64,000 nt of DNA. Origin: an uncultured Oscillospiraceae bacterium (lineage in GTDB: Bacteria; Bacillota; Clostridia; Oscillospirales; Oscillospiraceae). Shown here piece after piece: positions 52,582 through 61,220 of the stretch. The stretch lies in contig CAKTQV010000005.1 in assembly GCA_934597255.1 (NCBI GenBank), positions 93,202 to 157,201 on the forward strand, given 5' to 3'. The notes beneath the pieces were generated by a model. The model worked only from the letters and a program-made list of their open reading frames with translations. It made no database searches and was not told the DNA's origin. A program made the translations under genes and the position numbers. Numbering within the stretch: the first letter of the stretch is position 1; every line of letters begins with the position of its first letter.

Positions 52582-54402
52582 TTACCGGTTTTTGATCTCC
52601 TCGCAGATATATTCCGCCGAAACATATCCGTTCGTCAGCGCGAAGCCGCAGCAGTTGCCGCCGGTCGGCGTGCTGTACTGAACGCCGTAGCGCTGTCCGC
52701 AGTTGTTGCCGACGGCGTAAAGGCCACCGAGCGGATGCTTGTCCTTGTTCAGCACCCGGTAATGCCCGTCCGTGCATATCCCGGCGTGCTGGCACAGTCC
52801 GCCGAAGACCTTGCCGTTGTGCAGCGCAGACGCGCGGCCGAAAAACGGCGCCTTTTCGATCGGGAACAGGCACTTGGGATCAACGCCCCAGTCGGTATCC
52901 TTTCCGGCATGGCACATCTCGTTCCAGTGCGCCACTTCATCCAGGAAGCCCTGCAGGGCTTCGCCTTCATAGCCGAGTATCTCCCCGAGCTCCTCCAGCG
53001 TATCGGCGGCAAATATCCGCGTGTATTCCTTGCCGTAGCGCGCGAATTCCTGTACCAGAAAGCCCTCCCGGCCGGTCCTGTAAGCGGCCATCTCGGCCCG
53101 GACCGTCTCCAGCATATGCGGGTTGCTTCGATCCATCACTTCATGCCCGTAGCCCTGATATTCGCAGTAGCTGTCCCAGTTGGCGTCCGTGACCACGGCC
53201 ATGATGCCGCCCAGAGGAAGCATGTCCGAGGCGCCGTCCTCGCCGTGATGGATGATCGATTCGTTGGTAAAGCGACGGCCGTCCGGCCCGAAGCACGGCC
53301 ATATGCCGCCGAAGGGGAATTCGGGCCGCTTGTTCATATTGGCGCCCATCGGCGCGCGGGGCCCCACCTCCATGGTGCCGCCGGCCCACAGCGCCATCCG
53401 TATGCCGGAGCCGTCGCGCCCGCCGCAGACGATGCTGTCAACGGAGCTGCGGTCATGGCCGAACGACCACGCGATGTTTCTCATCCGGTCGCTCAGATCG
53501 AGAAGCATGTCCGGATTTCCGCCGAAATCGCCCGCCGCCAGCAGGACAGCCCGGCTGTTTACCCGGAAAAAGCGGTTTTCGATATCGCGCGCGATGCAGC
53601 CGATCACTTTTCCCTCGTCGTTCTGGAGCAGCCGGATCGCCTGCGCGCCGTAAATAAACCGCGCGCCGAGCTTCCTCGCCGCCTCGTGGACCGAGCGCAT
53701 AACAAAGGGCCACATGTTGATATTGGTCTCCTCGTCGCGCCACTGAAGCAGGCCGATATAGCTGCCGGAGCCGCAGGAGGAGCCGTCAAAGTGCGGATTT
53801 CCGTTCTGATTGTGTATCTTTGCATAGCGCCGGATGTATTCCTCGGGGATGTGCCGCAGCAGCCAGTCCAGCATCTCGCCGGATCTGGTCACATAGTCGC
53901 GGATCAGCTTCGGATGGGCGTGTCCCAGCGATTTGCGCATGTACTCGTTGAAGATCTCCATCAGATCGTATTCCGGAACGCCGCGGCTCAGGAAATATTG
54001 GGAGTTATAGGTCGCCATGTCGCAGGCATAGTCGTCATACTCCTCCCATGTCTGGCTTTCCAGACACAGAACGTCGGCGCCCAGCTCCGCCGCCCGAAGC
54101 ACGGCGGACGAGCCGGACTGTCCCGCGCCGACAACGAGCAGCCCGCAGTCCTTCTCATAAGCGATCTCCGGGATCTCCGGCGCCTCGCCCAGCCACAGCG
54201 GGACATTTTTCATGGTCTGATCGGGCGAAAGCCCCATGCCGGGGACTTTTCCGATCCGCATGGACGCAAGCGCGAAGCCGTCGCCCTTCTGAATAATGTA
54301 TTCTTCCGGTGTCTCCGGCGCTTTGGCCTCCGGATTTTCTCCCCGGTTTCCCTTGCTGAAGGTCAGATCCAGAAGCTGTTCCAGCGAACTCCTGTTATCC
54401 AT
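52582..54402 (-). CDS. FAD-dependent fumarate reductase/3-ketosteroid dehydrogenase-like flavoprotein
   Basis: A 606-residue flavoprotein of the fumarate reductase/succinate dehydrogenase flavoprotein superfamily, including urocanate and methacrylate reductases and ketosteroid dehydrogenases. The Rossmann FAD loop is GLLVVGAGQSGSSAVLRAAE near residue 85, followed by LESQTWEEYDDYACD. The C-terminal FAD block is GGLYAVGNNCGQRYGVQYST. An N-terminal extension of about 80 residues has no Tat or Sec signal, no haem or FMN-attachment site, so it is cytosolic and not a flavocytochrome. Catalytic residues are not assignable by eye. The start is ATG 54402 with GGGGGAG at 9 nt. Confidence 0.8.
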   Translation of the reverse strand: MDNRSSLEQLLDLTFSKGNRGENPEAKAPETPEEYIIQKGDGFALASMRIGKVPGMGLSPDQTMKNVPLWLGEAPEIPEIAYEKDCGLLVVGAGQSGSSAVLRAAELGADVLCLESQTWEEYDDYACDMATYNSQYFLSRGVPEYDLMEIFNEYMRKSLGHAHPKLIRDYVTRSGEMLDWLLRHIPEEYIRRYAKIHNQNGNPHFDGSSCGSGSYIGLLQWRDEETNINMWPFVMRSVHEAARKLGARFIYGAQAIRLLQNDEGKVIGCIARDIENRFFRVNSRAVLLAAGDFGGNPDMLLDLSDRMRNIAWSFGHDRSSVDSIVCGGRDGSGIRMALWAGGTMEVGPRAPMGANMNKRPEFPFGGIWPCFGPDGRRFTNESIIHHGEDGASDMLPLGGIMAVVTDANWDSYCEYQGYGHEVMDRSNPHMLETVRAEMAAYRTGREGFLVQEFARYGKEYTRIFAADTLEELGEILGYEGEALQGFLDEVAHWNEMCHAGKDTDWGVDPKCLFPIEKAPFFGRASALHNGKVFGGLCQHAGICTDGHYRVLNKDKHPLGGLYAVGNNCGQRYGVQYSTPTGGNCCGFALTNGYVSAEYICEEIKNR

Positions 54403-54516
54403 ATACAGAGACTCCCCCTTTCGGTATAAACCAGTATCGGTCCCGGACAAAAGCGGCGGACAGGCGCGCCTTTTTTGTCCCGCAAATGAAATTCTGAAGC
54501 CGCGCGGCCGCGCCCG

Positions 54517-55062
54517 TCACTCAATCTGCGGCGGATACCGGCGCAGCAGCAGCACCAGAGCCAGATCGCAGCCGAAGCAGACCGCAACGCCCGCGAGCCA
54601 GAGTATTTCCCGGCGCAGATTGACCTGACTGCCGTACAAGCAGAGAAAAACGATCTCGCCGGCGATCGTCAGCGCCAGAAGCGCCAGAAGAATAAAGCTT
54701 CCATACCGGCAGCGCTTGTAGGAGCCGTACATGGCCCTGTAGGTCATTCGCTCCCGCACGGTCAGAAAGCTGGCCGCGCCCAGGATCAGCACCATGAACG
54801 GTATGATGCAGAGAAACCACTCCGCGCCGACAAAGAAGAATTCGCGGCCCGCGACGCGCAGCATGGAGAGATGAAACCAGAGCGCCGCCATCAGGACCGT
54901 GAGCAGGGCGCAGGCCGCCTTCAGGCGCCTGAGCCCCCGCGGGGACAGCTCATAGCGGAAATACTCGCCGGTGTATTTCCACACCATGCGCGTTTTTCCG
55001 TCTGTCTCGCAATACTCCCGGCTCCAGCCTTCCAGATACCAATCCCGGCGCAGACGTGCCAT
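54517..55062 (-). CDS. Small membrane protein of unknown function
   Basis: The 181-residue protein has a soluble N-terminal part of about 45 residues (RRDWYLEGWSREYCETDGKT) and four hydrophobic segments, then a basic C terminus (LLLRRYPPQIE). I recognise no family. It lies 24 nt after the ABC ATPase gene and before the flavoprotein gene on the same strand. An accessory role in transport or electron transfer is possible but unsupported. Confidence 0.7.
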   Translation of the reverse strand: MARLRRDWYLEGWSREYCETDGKTRMVWKYTGEYFRYELSPRGLRRLKAACALLTVLMAALWFHLSMLRVAGREFFFVGAEWFLCIIPFMVLILGAASFLTVRERMTYRAMYGSYKRCRYGSFILLALLALTIAGEIVFLCLYGSQVNLRREILWLAGVAVCFGCDLALVLLLRRYPPQIE

Positions 55063-55086
55063 CCCGGCGTCCCTCCATAAAGCTTG

Positions 55087-56049
55087 TTACAGATCGTTGA
55101 TCTCCCTCACGCAGTGGCAGGCCACAAAGTGACCGGGCAGGACCTCCTCGATCGCGGGGTCCTCCGTGCGGCAGATATCCTTGGCGTACACGCAGCGCGA
55201 ACAGAACCGGCAGCCCGGCTTCGGATTGACGGGCGAGGTGACCTCGCCCTCCAGCAGGATCTGATTGCGCTGGACATGAAGCGAGGGGATCGGGATCGCG
55301 GAGAGCAGCCCCTTGGTGTAGGGGTGCAGGTGCCGCTCAAAAAGCTCCTCGGTCCCGGCCTTTTCCACCAGGCAGCCCATATACATGACCATGATGTCCG
55401 AGGAAACGTGCTTAACGACGGACAGGTTATGGGTAATAAATATATAGGTCAGATCGGACGCCTCCTGCAGGTCCATCAGCAGGTTGAGTATCTGCGCCTG
55501 AATGGACACGTCCAGCGCGGAGACCGGCTCGTCGCAGACAATAAACTTCGGGTTCATCGCCAGCGCTCTTGCAATGCCGACGCGCTGGCGGCGTCCGCCG
55601 TCGAGCTCGTGGGGATAGGAATAGATATAGCGCCTTGACAGGCCGACCGTGTCCATCAGCTCGTAGACCCGTTTTTCCAGCGACGCCTTATCGCGGTACT
55701 GCCGCGAGATGCGAAGCGGCTCCTCGATCAGGGCCTTGATGTTCATGCGGCCGTCCAGAGACGAATAGGGATCCTGGAAAATGATCTGCATTTTCTGCTT
55801 GACCTCTTTCCGCCTGCGTCCCCTTACGTGCGTGATGTCCTTTCCTTCAAAGAAAACGTTTCCGCCGGTCGCTTCGTTCAGACCGAGAATGGCGCGGCCA
55901 AGCGTGGATTTTCCGCAGCCCGATTCCCCGACCACGCCGAGCGTCTTTCCCTCCGCGATCGAAAAGGACACGTTGTCCACCGCGTGGAGATAGCCGCTGC
56001 CGGTCTTGAAATATTTTTTCAGATTTTTTACTTCAAGCAATTCCGCCAT
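55087..56049 (-). CDS. Peptide-type ABC importer ATPase, OppF/DppF
   Basis: A 320-residue ATPase. Walker A GESGCGKST; Walker B FIVCDEPVSALD; the ABC signature reads HELDGGRRQR instead of ELSGGQRQR, a variant that keeps the two glycines. The C-terminal oligopeptide-family extension has CRFCSRCVYAKDIC, a four-Cys motif typical of this family and possibly Fe-S binding. The start is ATG 56049; the longer open frame lies over oppD. Confidence 0.9.
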   Translation of the reverse strand: MAELLEVKNLKKYFKTGSGYLHAVDNVSFSIAEGKTLGVVGESGCGKSTLGRAILGLNEATGGNVFFEGKDITHVRGRRRKEVKQKMQIIFQDPYSSLDGRMNIKALIEEPLRISRQYRDKASLEKRVYELMDTVGLSRRYIYSYPHELDGGRRQRVGIARALAMNPKFIVCDEPVSALDVSIQAQILNLLMDLQEASDLTYIFITHNLSVVKHVSSDIMVMYMGCLVEKAGTEELFERHLHPYTKGLLSAIPIPSLHVQRNQILLEGEVTSPVNPKPGCRFCSRCVYAKDICRTEDPAIEEVLPGHFVACHCVREINDL

Positions 56050-56054
56050 GCCGC

Positions 56055-57044
56055 TCACCTTCTCTCCCGATGCTCCGGCCGTTTTCCGCCGCAGTACAGA
56101 TGGCACTTTACCGTGTGTCCCGGCGACACCTCATACGCTTCCGGGACCTCCTTGTCGCACTTTTCCATTCTCTTTGTGCAGCGCGGGTGGAACACGCAGC
56201 CGCCGGGCAGCTCCGTCGGATCCGGCATCAGGCCGGGGATCGGCGAAAGGCGGGCGGTTTTTGTGTTGAGGGACGGAATGGAATCGAACAGCGCCTCCGT
56301 ATACGGGTGGGCCGTCTCGTCAAAAATATGCGCCGTTTCCCCGGACTCGACGATCTCGCCGGCATACATGATCGCGACCTTCGTGCACGATTCGGCGACG
56401 ATGCCGAGATCGTGGGTGATCATCAGCATGGACGTGTTGAACTCTTTTTTCAGGTCGTTGATCATGGACAGGACCTGCGCCTGGATCGTCACGTCCAGAG
56501 CCGTCGTCGGCTCGTCGGCGATCAGCAGCTTCGGGTTGCACGCCAGGGCCATCGCGATCACGATGCGCTGCTTCATGCCGCCGGAAAACTGATGCGGATA
56601 CTCGTGCGCGCGGTCGGGCGGTATCCGGACCTTGTTGAGCAGCGTGAGCATACGCTCCTCCGCCTCCAGCGCCGAGCAGTCCTGATGCAGCCGGATCGCC
56701 TCGACGATCTGCTCCCCGATGGTCATGATCGGGTTCAGCGCGCTCATCGGGTCCTGAAAGATCATGGACATCTCGTTGCCGCGCAGCTTTCTCAGCTCGC
56801 TCTCCTTCATCTGGAGGAGATCCTGCCCATTGTATGTGATCGTCCCCTCGCAGATCTCTCCGGGAGGCGTCTCGATCAGATTCATAATGCCAAGGGCGGT
56901 CGTGGTCTTCCCCGCGCCCGTTTCTCCGACGAGGCCCAGGGATTCCCCTTCTTCAATGTCCAGATCCACGCCGTTTACGGCCTTGACCACGCCGGTATCC
57001 GTGTTGAACTGGATCTTTAATCCGCGGATTTCCAACAAACTCAT
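56055..57044 (-). CDS. Peptide-type ABC importer ATPase, OppD/DppD
   Basis: A 329-residue ATPase with Walker A GETGAGKTT, signature FSGGMKQR, Walker B LLIADEPTTALD and the OppD C-terminal extension with GGCVFHPRC. Five bases separate its stop from the oppF start. With oppF it forms the usual heterodimer. Confidence 0.93.
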   Translation of the reverse strand: MSLLEIRGLKIQFNTDTGVVKAVNGVDLDIEEGESLGLVGETGAGKTTTALGIMNLIETPPGEICEGTITYNGQDLLQMKESELRKLRGNEMSMIFQDPMSALNPIMTIGEQIVEAIRLHQDCSALEAEERMLTLLNKVRIPPDRAHEYPHQFSGGMKQRIVIAMALACNPKLLIADEPTTALDVTIQAQVLSMINDLKKEFNTSMLMITHDLGIVAESCTKVAIMYAGEIVESGETAHIFDETAHPYTEALFDSIPSLNTKTARLSPIPGLMPDPTELPGGCVFHPRCTKRMEKCDKEVPEAYEVSPGHTVKCHLYCGGKRPEHRERR

Positions 57045-57063
57045 AATGAAGTCCTCCCAAGCA

Positions 57064-57948
57064 TCAGCGCTTCATATGCGGGTCCAGAGCGTCGCGGAGG
57101 CCGTCGCCGACCATGTTGAACGACAGCATCGTGACAATGACAAACAAAGCGGGGTACAGGAACATCGGATAGAATTTCGTCAGATAGTCCCGGCCGGCGG
57201 AGACCATGTTGCCCCATTCCGGCGTGGGCGGCTGCACGCCCAGCCCCAGGAAGGACATGCCCGCGATCTGCATGATGCAGCTGCCGAGACTCATCGCGAT
57301 CTGAATGATCATGGGGGCGAAGGCGTTCGGGACGACGTGCTTGATTATGATCCCGGCGTTGCTCCCGCCGAAGGCCTTGGAGGCCTCGATAAACTCCTGA
57401 TCCCGGAGAAGGATGATGGAGGCGCGTATCTGTCTGACAAGGCCGGGCGTCGCCGTGATGGCCATCGCGATGCAGGTGTTCACGATGCCCGTGCCCAGCG
57501 CGGCGGATACGCACATGGCCAGAACAAGGCCCGGGATCGCCAGAAAGACATCGCAGATGCGCATGATGATGTTGTCGATCTGCCCGCCGAAATAGCCCGC
57601 GATCGAGCCGATGATGATCGCGGCCACCGTGCTGATGCTGACGGAAAGCAGCGCCACCAGAAGGGAGACGCGCCCGCCCCAGATGCACCGGGACAGCATA
57701 TCCCGGCCGAGGTTGTCCGTTCCCAGCAGATGCTCGGCCGACGGATACTGCAATTTGTTTTTAATATCGATCGCCGAATAGTCATACGGCGCGATCCACG
57801 GCGCAAAGCACGCCATCAGGAAAAGGCAGAGGATCACGACAAGCGCCGCGACCGCCACTTTATTCCTTGCAAAGCGCTTGACAAAAAGCGTCGCCGGCGT
57901 TGTGCTTTTATTCAGGACCGCTTCTTTTCGGTTAAGCTTTTTACTCAT
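57064..57948 (-). CDS. Peptide-type ABC importer permease, OppC/DppC
   Basis: A 294-residue permease with about six membrane segments. N-terminal OppC region (RNKVAVAALVVILCLFLMAC; LLGTDNLGRDMLSRCIWGGR) and the ATPase-contact EAA loop EFIEASKAFGGSNAGIIIKH are present. It overlaps the oppB gene by ATGA. Confidence 0.93.
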   Translation of the reverse strand: MSKKLNRKEAVLNKSTTPATLFVKRFARNKVAVAALVVILCLFLMACFAPWIAPYDYSAIDIKNKLQYPSAEHLLGTDNLGRDMLSRCIWGGRVSLLVALLSVSISTVAAIIIGSIAGYFGGQIDNIIMRICDVFLAIPGLVLAMCVSAALGTGIVNTCIAMAITATPGLVRQIRASIILLRDQEFIEASKAFGGSNAGIIIKHVVPNAFAPMIIQIAMSLGSCIMQIAGMSFLGLGVQPPTPEWGNMVSAGRDYLTKFYPMFLYPALFVIVTMLSFNMVGDGLRDALDPHMKR

Positions 57949-58931
57949 GTCGCGGACACCTTCTTTTCTGAGCCGCTGGTCGGCTTTTTCTTTTTTACCA
58001 TGCTCTGATACTGCGCTTTGATCCGCGGATCCACGAACGCATACACCATATCGGTCAGCAGGATGCAGAAGGTGACAAGAAACGCGGTAAACAGAACGCA
58101 GCCCTGCGTCGTGATGTAGTCCTTGGAAATGATGGACGAGTTCATCAGATATCCCAGGCCGGGAACGTTGAATATGTTCTCCGTGATCAGCGAGCCGGTC
58201 ATGGACACGCCGAAGTTGTTGCCCACGACGGTCACGATGGGGATCAGCGCGTTGTTAAGGCAGTGCTTCCAGATCACCTTTTTCTCCGGCACGCCCTTGG
58301 CCCTTGCGGTCCGGATAAAATCCTTCCGCACGGTCTCCAGCATGGACGAGCGGGTCATTCGCATGATCATGCCCACGGGCATCATGGCGCTGGCCACGAT
58401 CGGAAGCACATAGCCCTTCCATGTGCTGATGCCCGTAACGGGGAACCACGGCAGCTTTACCGTAAAGAAGAGCTGCAAAAACAGGCAGAGCACGAACGCG
58501 GGGCAGGCGCCGAGGAGAATGGCGACGAACGAGGAGGTATAATCCAGCGGCTTTCCCTGCTTCACCGCAGACAGTATCCCCATGGGGATACCGATCAGGG
58601 ATGCCAGCACGGAGGCTAGGATACCTATCCTTATACTGACCGGCATTCTCTTCAGGATGAGCTCCCGCACAGAAACGCCGTGAATATACGATTTACCGAA
58701 ATCAAATTTCGTGATGATATTCCAGAAGTAATTCCCCAGTTGTGTGAGATAGGGCTCGTTCAGGCCGAGCTCCTCCTCCTTGGCCGCGATCTCTTCATCG
58801 GTGGCATTGGAGGAAAGTATGACTTCCGCGGGACTTACGGAAGAAAAGTAATTGATGGTAAAGACTATGACTACACAGCCGATGAGCACCGGTATGATAA
58901 GCAGCAGCCTTCTGATAAAATATCTGAACAT
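57945..58931 (-). CDS. Peptide-type ABC importer permease, OppB/DppB
   Basis: A 328-residue permease starting MFRYFIRRLLLIIPVLIGCV, typical for OppB. The EAA loop is DFIRTARAKGVPEKKVIWKH, and the conserved ending VDPRIK leads a Lys-rich tail. The start is ATG 58931 with GGAAAGGGCGG upstream. It is separated from the binding-protein gene by a terminator-like hairpin. Confidence 0.93.
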   Translation of the reverse strand: MFRYFIRRLLLIIPVLIGCVVIVFTINYFSSVSPAEVILSSNATDEEIAAKEEELGLNEPYLTQLGNYFWNIITKFDFGKSYIHGVSVRELILKRMPVSIRIGILASVLASLIGIPMGILSAVKQGKPLDYTSSFVAILLGACPAFVLCLFLQLFFTVKLPWFPVTGISTWKGYVLPIVASAMMPVGMIMRMTRSSMLETVRKDFIRTARAKGVPEKKVIWKHCLNNALIPIVTVVGNNFGVSMTGSLITENIFNVPGLGYLMNSSIISKDYITTQGCVLFTAFLVTFCILLTDMVYAFVDPRIKAQYQSMVKKKKPTSGSEKKVSAT

Positions 58932-58965
58932 CTTTCCGCCCTTTCCGCTCGGTTTCCTTCGATAT

Positions 58966-59010
58966 AAAAAATGGCCACAATCCAAGGGCAAAGCCATCGA
59001 ATTGTGGCCA
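58966..59010 (-). terminator. Attenuating terminator between the binding-protein and permease genes
   Basis: TGGCCACAAT (58972-58981) pairs with ATTGTGGCCA (59001-59010). On the minus strand TTTTTT follows the stem. It comes right after the binding-protein gene, so it should reduce transcription into the permeases and give excess binding protein. Confidence 0.75.
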
Positions 59011-59045
59011 CAGCGTAATTCAGGAAAAACTACTTGTTCCGAAAA

Positions 59046-60713
59046 TCACCAGGACGCGACCAGGTCATTCGTCAGCTGGCTCAGGCACAGGTCGCCCATG
59101 GAGGTCTCGCAGGCGGCCGCGATGTCGCCGAGCGAATCCCGCACGCCGAGGAACGCATTGGTCTCATAAAGAGGATAGCAGTTGTAATAGTCGAACATAA
59201 GCTGCTGGACTTCCTCGTACAGTCCGATGCGGTACTCACGGCCCTCGTTGGAGTAAGAGGCCTCGTCAAACAGATCGCGCAGATAGGACTCGCCCTGATC
59301 GGGGGTGGCCACCATATGGTACAGGTTCGCGGGGGTCGTGCTGACTCTGGATCTCACAACGCTCGTCGGGTCGCCGCTGCCCATGGCCTTGGCAATGCCG
59401 CACTCAAGCTCGTTGTTGCGGATCTCGGCGCGGACGGTGGGGGAATCCGACAGGCTGATGTTCATGGTGATGCCCACTTCGCTGAGATACGCCTGCATGG
59501 CCTCGCAGATCTCCGCGTTGAAGTCCTCGTCGGCGATACGGCAGGTGAAGGAGAATTCGCCCGGCTTGTATCCGGCCTTCTCCAGATACTCGGCCGCGAG
59601 CTCGGGATCGTATTCATAGACGCCGGTCTCATAATAGGCCCAGTTCACATGGGGGAGCAGGCAGGAGGTGGCGATCGTGTAATCGTCGCCGCAGATGCCG
59701 TAGATCATCGTTTCCCAGTCGACCGCGTGGGCAATGGCCGCGCGGATGTTGACGTCCGCGAACTGCGGGTAGTCATAGGTATTGAACGCCATGTACACAA
59801 GGCACTGCATCGCCGTGCTCTGAAGATGCGCGCCCACCGTGTCGCCGTCGCGGATCATGGCGACATACTCATTGGAGTTGATGGTCATGATATCATAGGC
59901 GTCGTCGCTCTGGAAGGTGAGATAGCGGGAGTTCTCGTTGCTGATGCAGGTGAGAACGACCTTGTCGTAGTAAAGCTCGTCCGCGGCATAATAATAGGGG
60001 TTCTTGACCAGGACGATCGGCTCGCCCGTCTCGAAGGTCTCGATCATGTAAGCGCCGCTGGAGACCGGCTCAAAGGCCAGCTTGTCGGTGTCGCCGCTCT
60101 CATAGGCCGCCTTGCTCACCATCTTCAGGCCGGCAAAGTTGTCGGCGATGACGGGGCTGGCCGCGGTGAAGGTCAGGACCAGGGTCTGGTCGTCTTCCAC
60201 ATAGGAATTTTCGAAATCGATCACCTCGACGGCCATCGACTGCGTGGTGCCGACGTAGTAGTTGAGGGTGAACAGAATGTCCTCCGCCGTGATGGGCGTG
60301 CCGTCGGAGAAGCAGGCGTCGTCGCGGAGCTTGATCGTCATGACCGTCTGATCGTCGTTGTATTCATAGCCGGTGGCGATGTTGAAATGGAAGTTGGTGG
60401 GGTCGTCGGAATAGTAATCCCACAGGCAGTCATAGAGCGCTCTGCTGACAATGTTCGAGGAGCCGGTGGAGGCCTCGAGGACCTCGAGCGACACCTGCTG
60501 GCCGCCGCACAGGACGTTCAGGACATGCTCTCCGTTTTCTTCCGTCTCCACCGCTTCGGTCTCAGCGGCGGTCTCCGTCGCCGCGGCTTCCGTGCCGGTC
60601 TCCTCGGCCGCCGGCGCCGGTTCGGGGGTGGAGCTGTTTGTGCCGCATGCAGTGAGCATCATTGACAGGATCGTCAACAGCGCAATGCATACCAACAATT
60701 TCTTCATCTTCAT
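59046..60713 (-). CDS. ABC importer solute-binding lipoprotein, family 5 (OppA/DppA type)
   Basis: A 555-residue extracytoplasmic receptor. The signal MKMKKLLVCIALLTILSMML ends in the lipobox LTAC; an acidic, Ala/Thr/Glu-rich linker reaches about residue 60. Family 5 motifs include DACFSDGTPITAEDILFTLN and IRAAIAHAVDWETMI. Family 5 proteins bind peptides, nickel, opines, bile acids and other compounds, so peptide specificity should not be assumed. The start is ATG 60713 with AGGAGGAAG upstream. It is the first gene of the nine-gene leftward unit. Confidence 0.92.
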   Translation of the reverse strand: MKMKKLLVCIALLTILSMMLTACGTNSSTPEPAPAAEETGTEAAATETAAETEAVETEENGEHVLNVLCGGQQVSLEVLEASTGSSNIVSRALYDCLWDYYSDDPTNFHFNIATGYEYNDDQTVMTIKLRDDACFSDGTPITAEDILFTLNYYVGTTQSMAVEVIDFENSYVEDDQTLVLTFTAASPVIADNFAGLKMVSKAAYESGDTDKLAFEPVSSGAYMIETFETGEPIVLVKNPYYYAADELYYDKVVLTCISNENSRYLTFQSDDAYDIMTINSNEYVAMIRDGDTVGAHLQSTAMQCLVYMAFNTYDYPQFADVNIRAAIAHAVDWETMIYGICGDDYTIATSCLLPHVNWAYYETGVYEYDPELAAEYLEKAGYKPGEFSFTCRIADEDFNAEICEAMQAYLSEVGITMNISLSDSPTVRAEIRNNELECGIAKAMGSGDPTSVVRSRVSTTPANLYHMVATPDQGESYLRDLFDEASYSNEGREYRIGLYEEVQQLMFDYYNCYPLYETNAFLGVRDSLGDIAAACETSMGDLCLSQLTNDLVASW

Positions 60714-60884
60714 GCTCGTTCTTCCTCCTAAAATTTTTGACTTTACTTTCGCGGGGTACATTTTCAAACGCGGACTCCCGACTGTCCGTTTTGCTTTTCT
60801 ATGGAAAAAGCGTCCGGCGGAACCATTGTACGAACCGTCGCGGCTCCATCTATGTTCCGTTCCTTATACGTCCTTTAGGCAGAT

Positions 60885-60912
60885 TGTATAACGAATTTTC
60901 TCAAATGACCAA
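60885..60912 (-). promoter_or_regulatory. Possible promoter of the importer-reductase unit
   Basis: On the minus strand TTGGTC (60907-60912), a 16-bp spacer and TATACA (60885-60890), leaving a leader of about 165 nt. This is a moderate match only. Confidence 0.45.
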
Positions 60913-61058
60913 TTCAAATGTAAGAATAAATAAACCCCCGTGTTATAATACGGGAATACATAGACGACAGCGTATAAATCCACGGCGGAAATTTTTAATG
61001 ATCGGCGCCGGCTCCCTTCTGCCGCCGCGAGCCGTTTTCCTTCCCGCTCCCGGGCAGC

Positions 61059-61089
61059 AAAAACGGCCCGCGGAACGATCCGCGGGCCG
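61059..61089 (-). terminator. Terminator of the exporter permease gene
   Basis: Perfect 11-bp stem CGGCCCGCGGA/TCCGCGGGCCG with a 4-nt loop; on the minus strand TTTTT follows. Confidence 0.85.
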
Positions 61090-61220
61090 GCTTACCAGTA
61101 TTTTTTCATGGCTTTTCGCCGGAAATCATGTTCGGTCCAGCGCGGGGCCCGGGGTCTTCGCGGCCTCCGGCGGTGTGTATCCACGCACTTTTCCCTATAA
61201 AAATTGCAATACATAAAGTC

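Larger units (their letters stand above)
60714..61220. other. Intergenic region between the ABC importer operon and the exporter permease
   Basis: It contains the putative leftward importer promoter (60885-60912), a small CCCGT/ACGGG hairpin near 60937-60955, and the terminator of the exporter permease gene (61059-61089). It is AT-rich from 60850 to 60980 and GC-rich after. No credible coding region was found. Confidence 0.65.
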
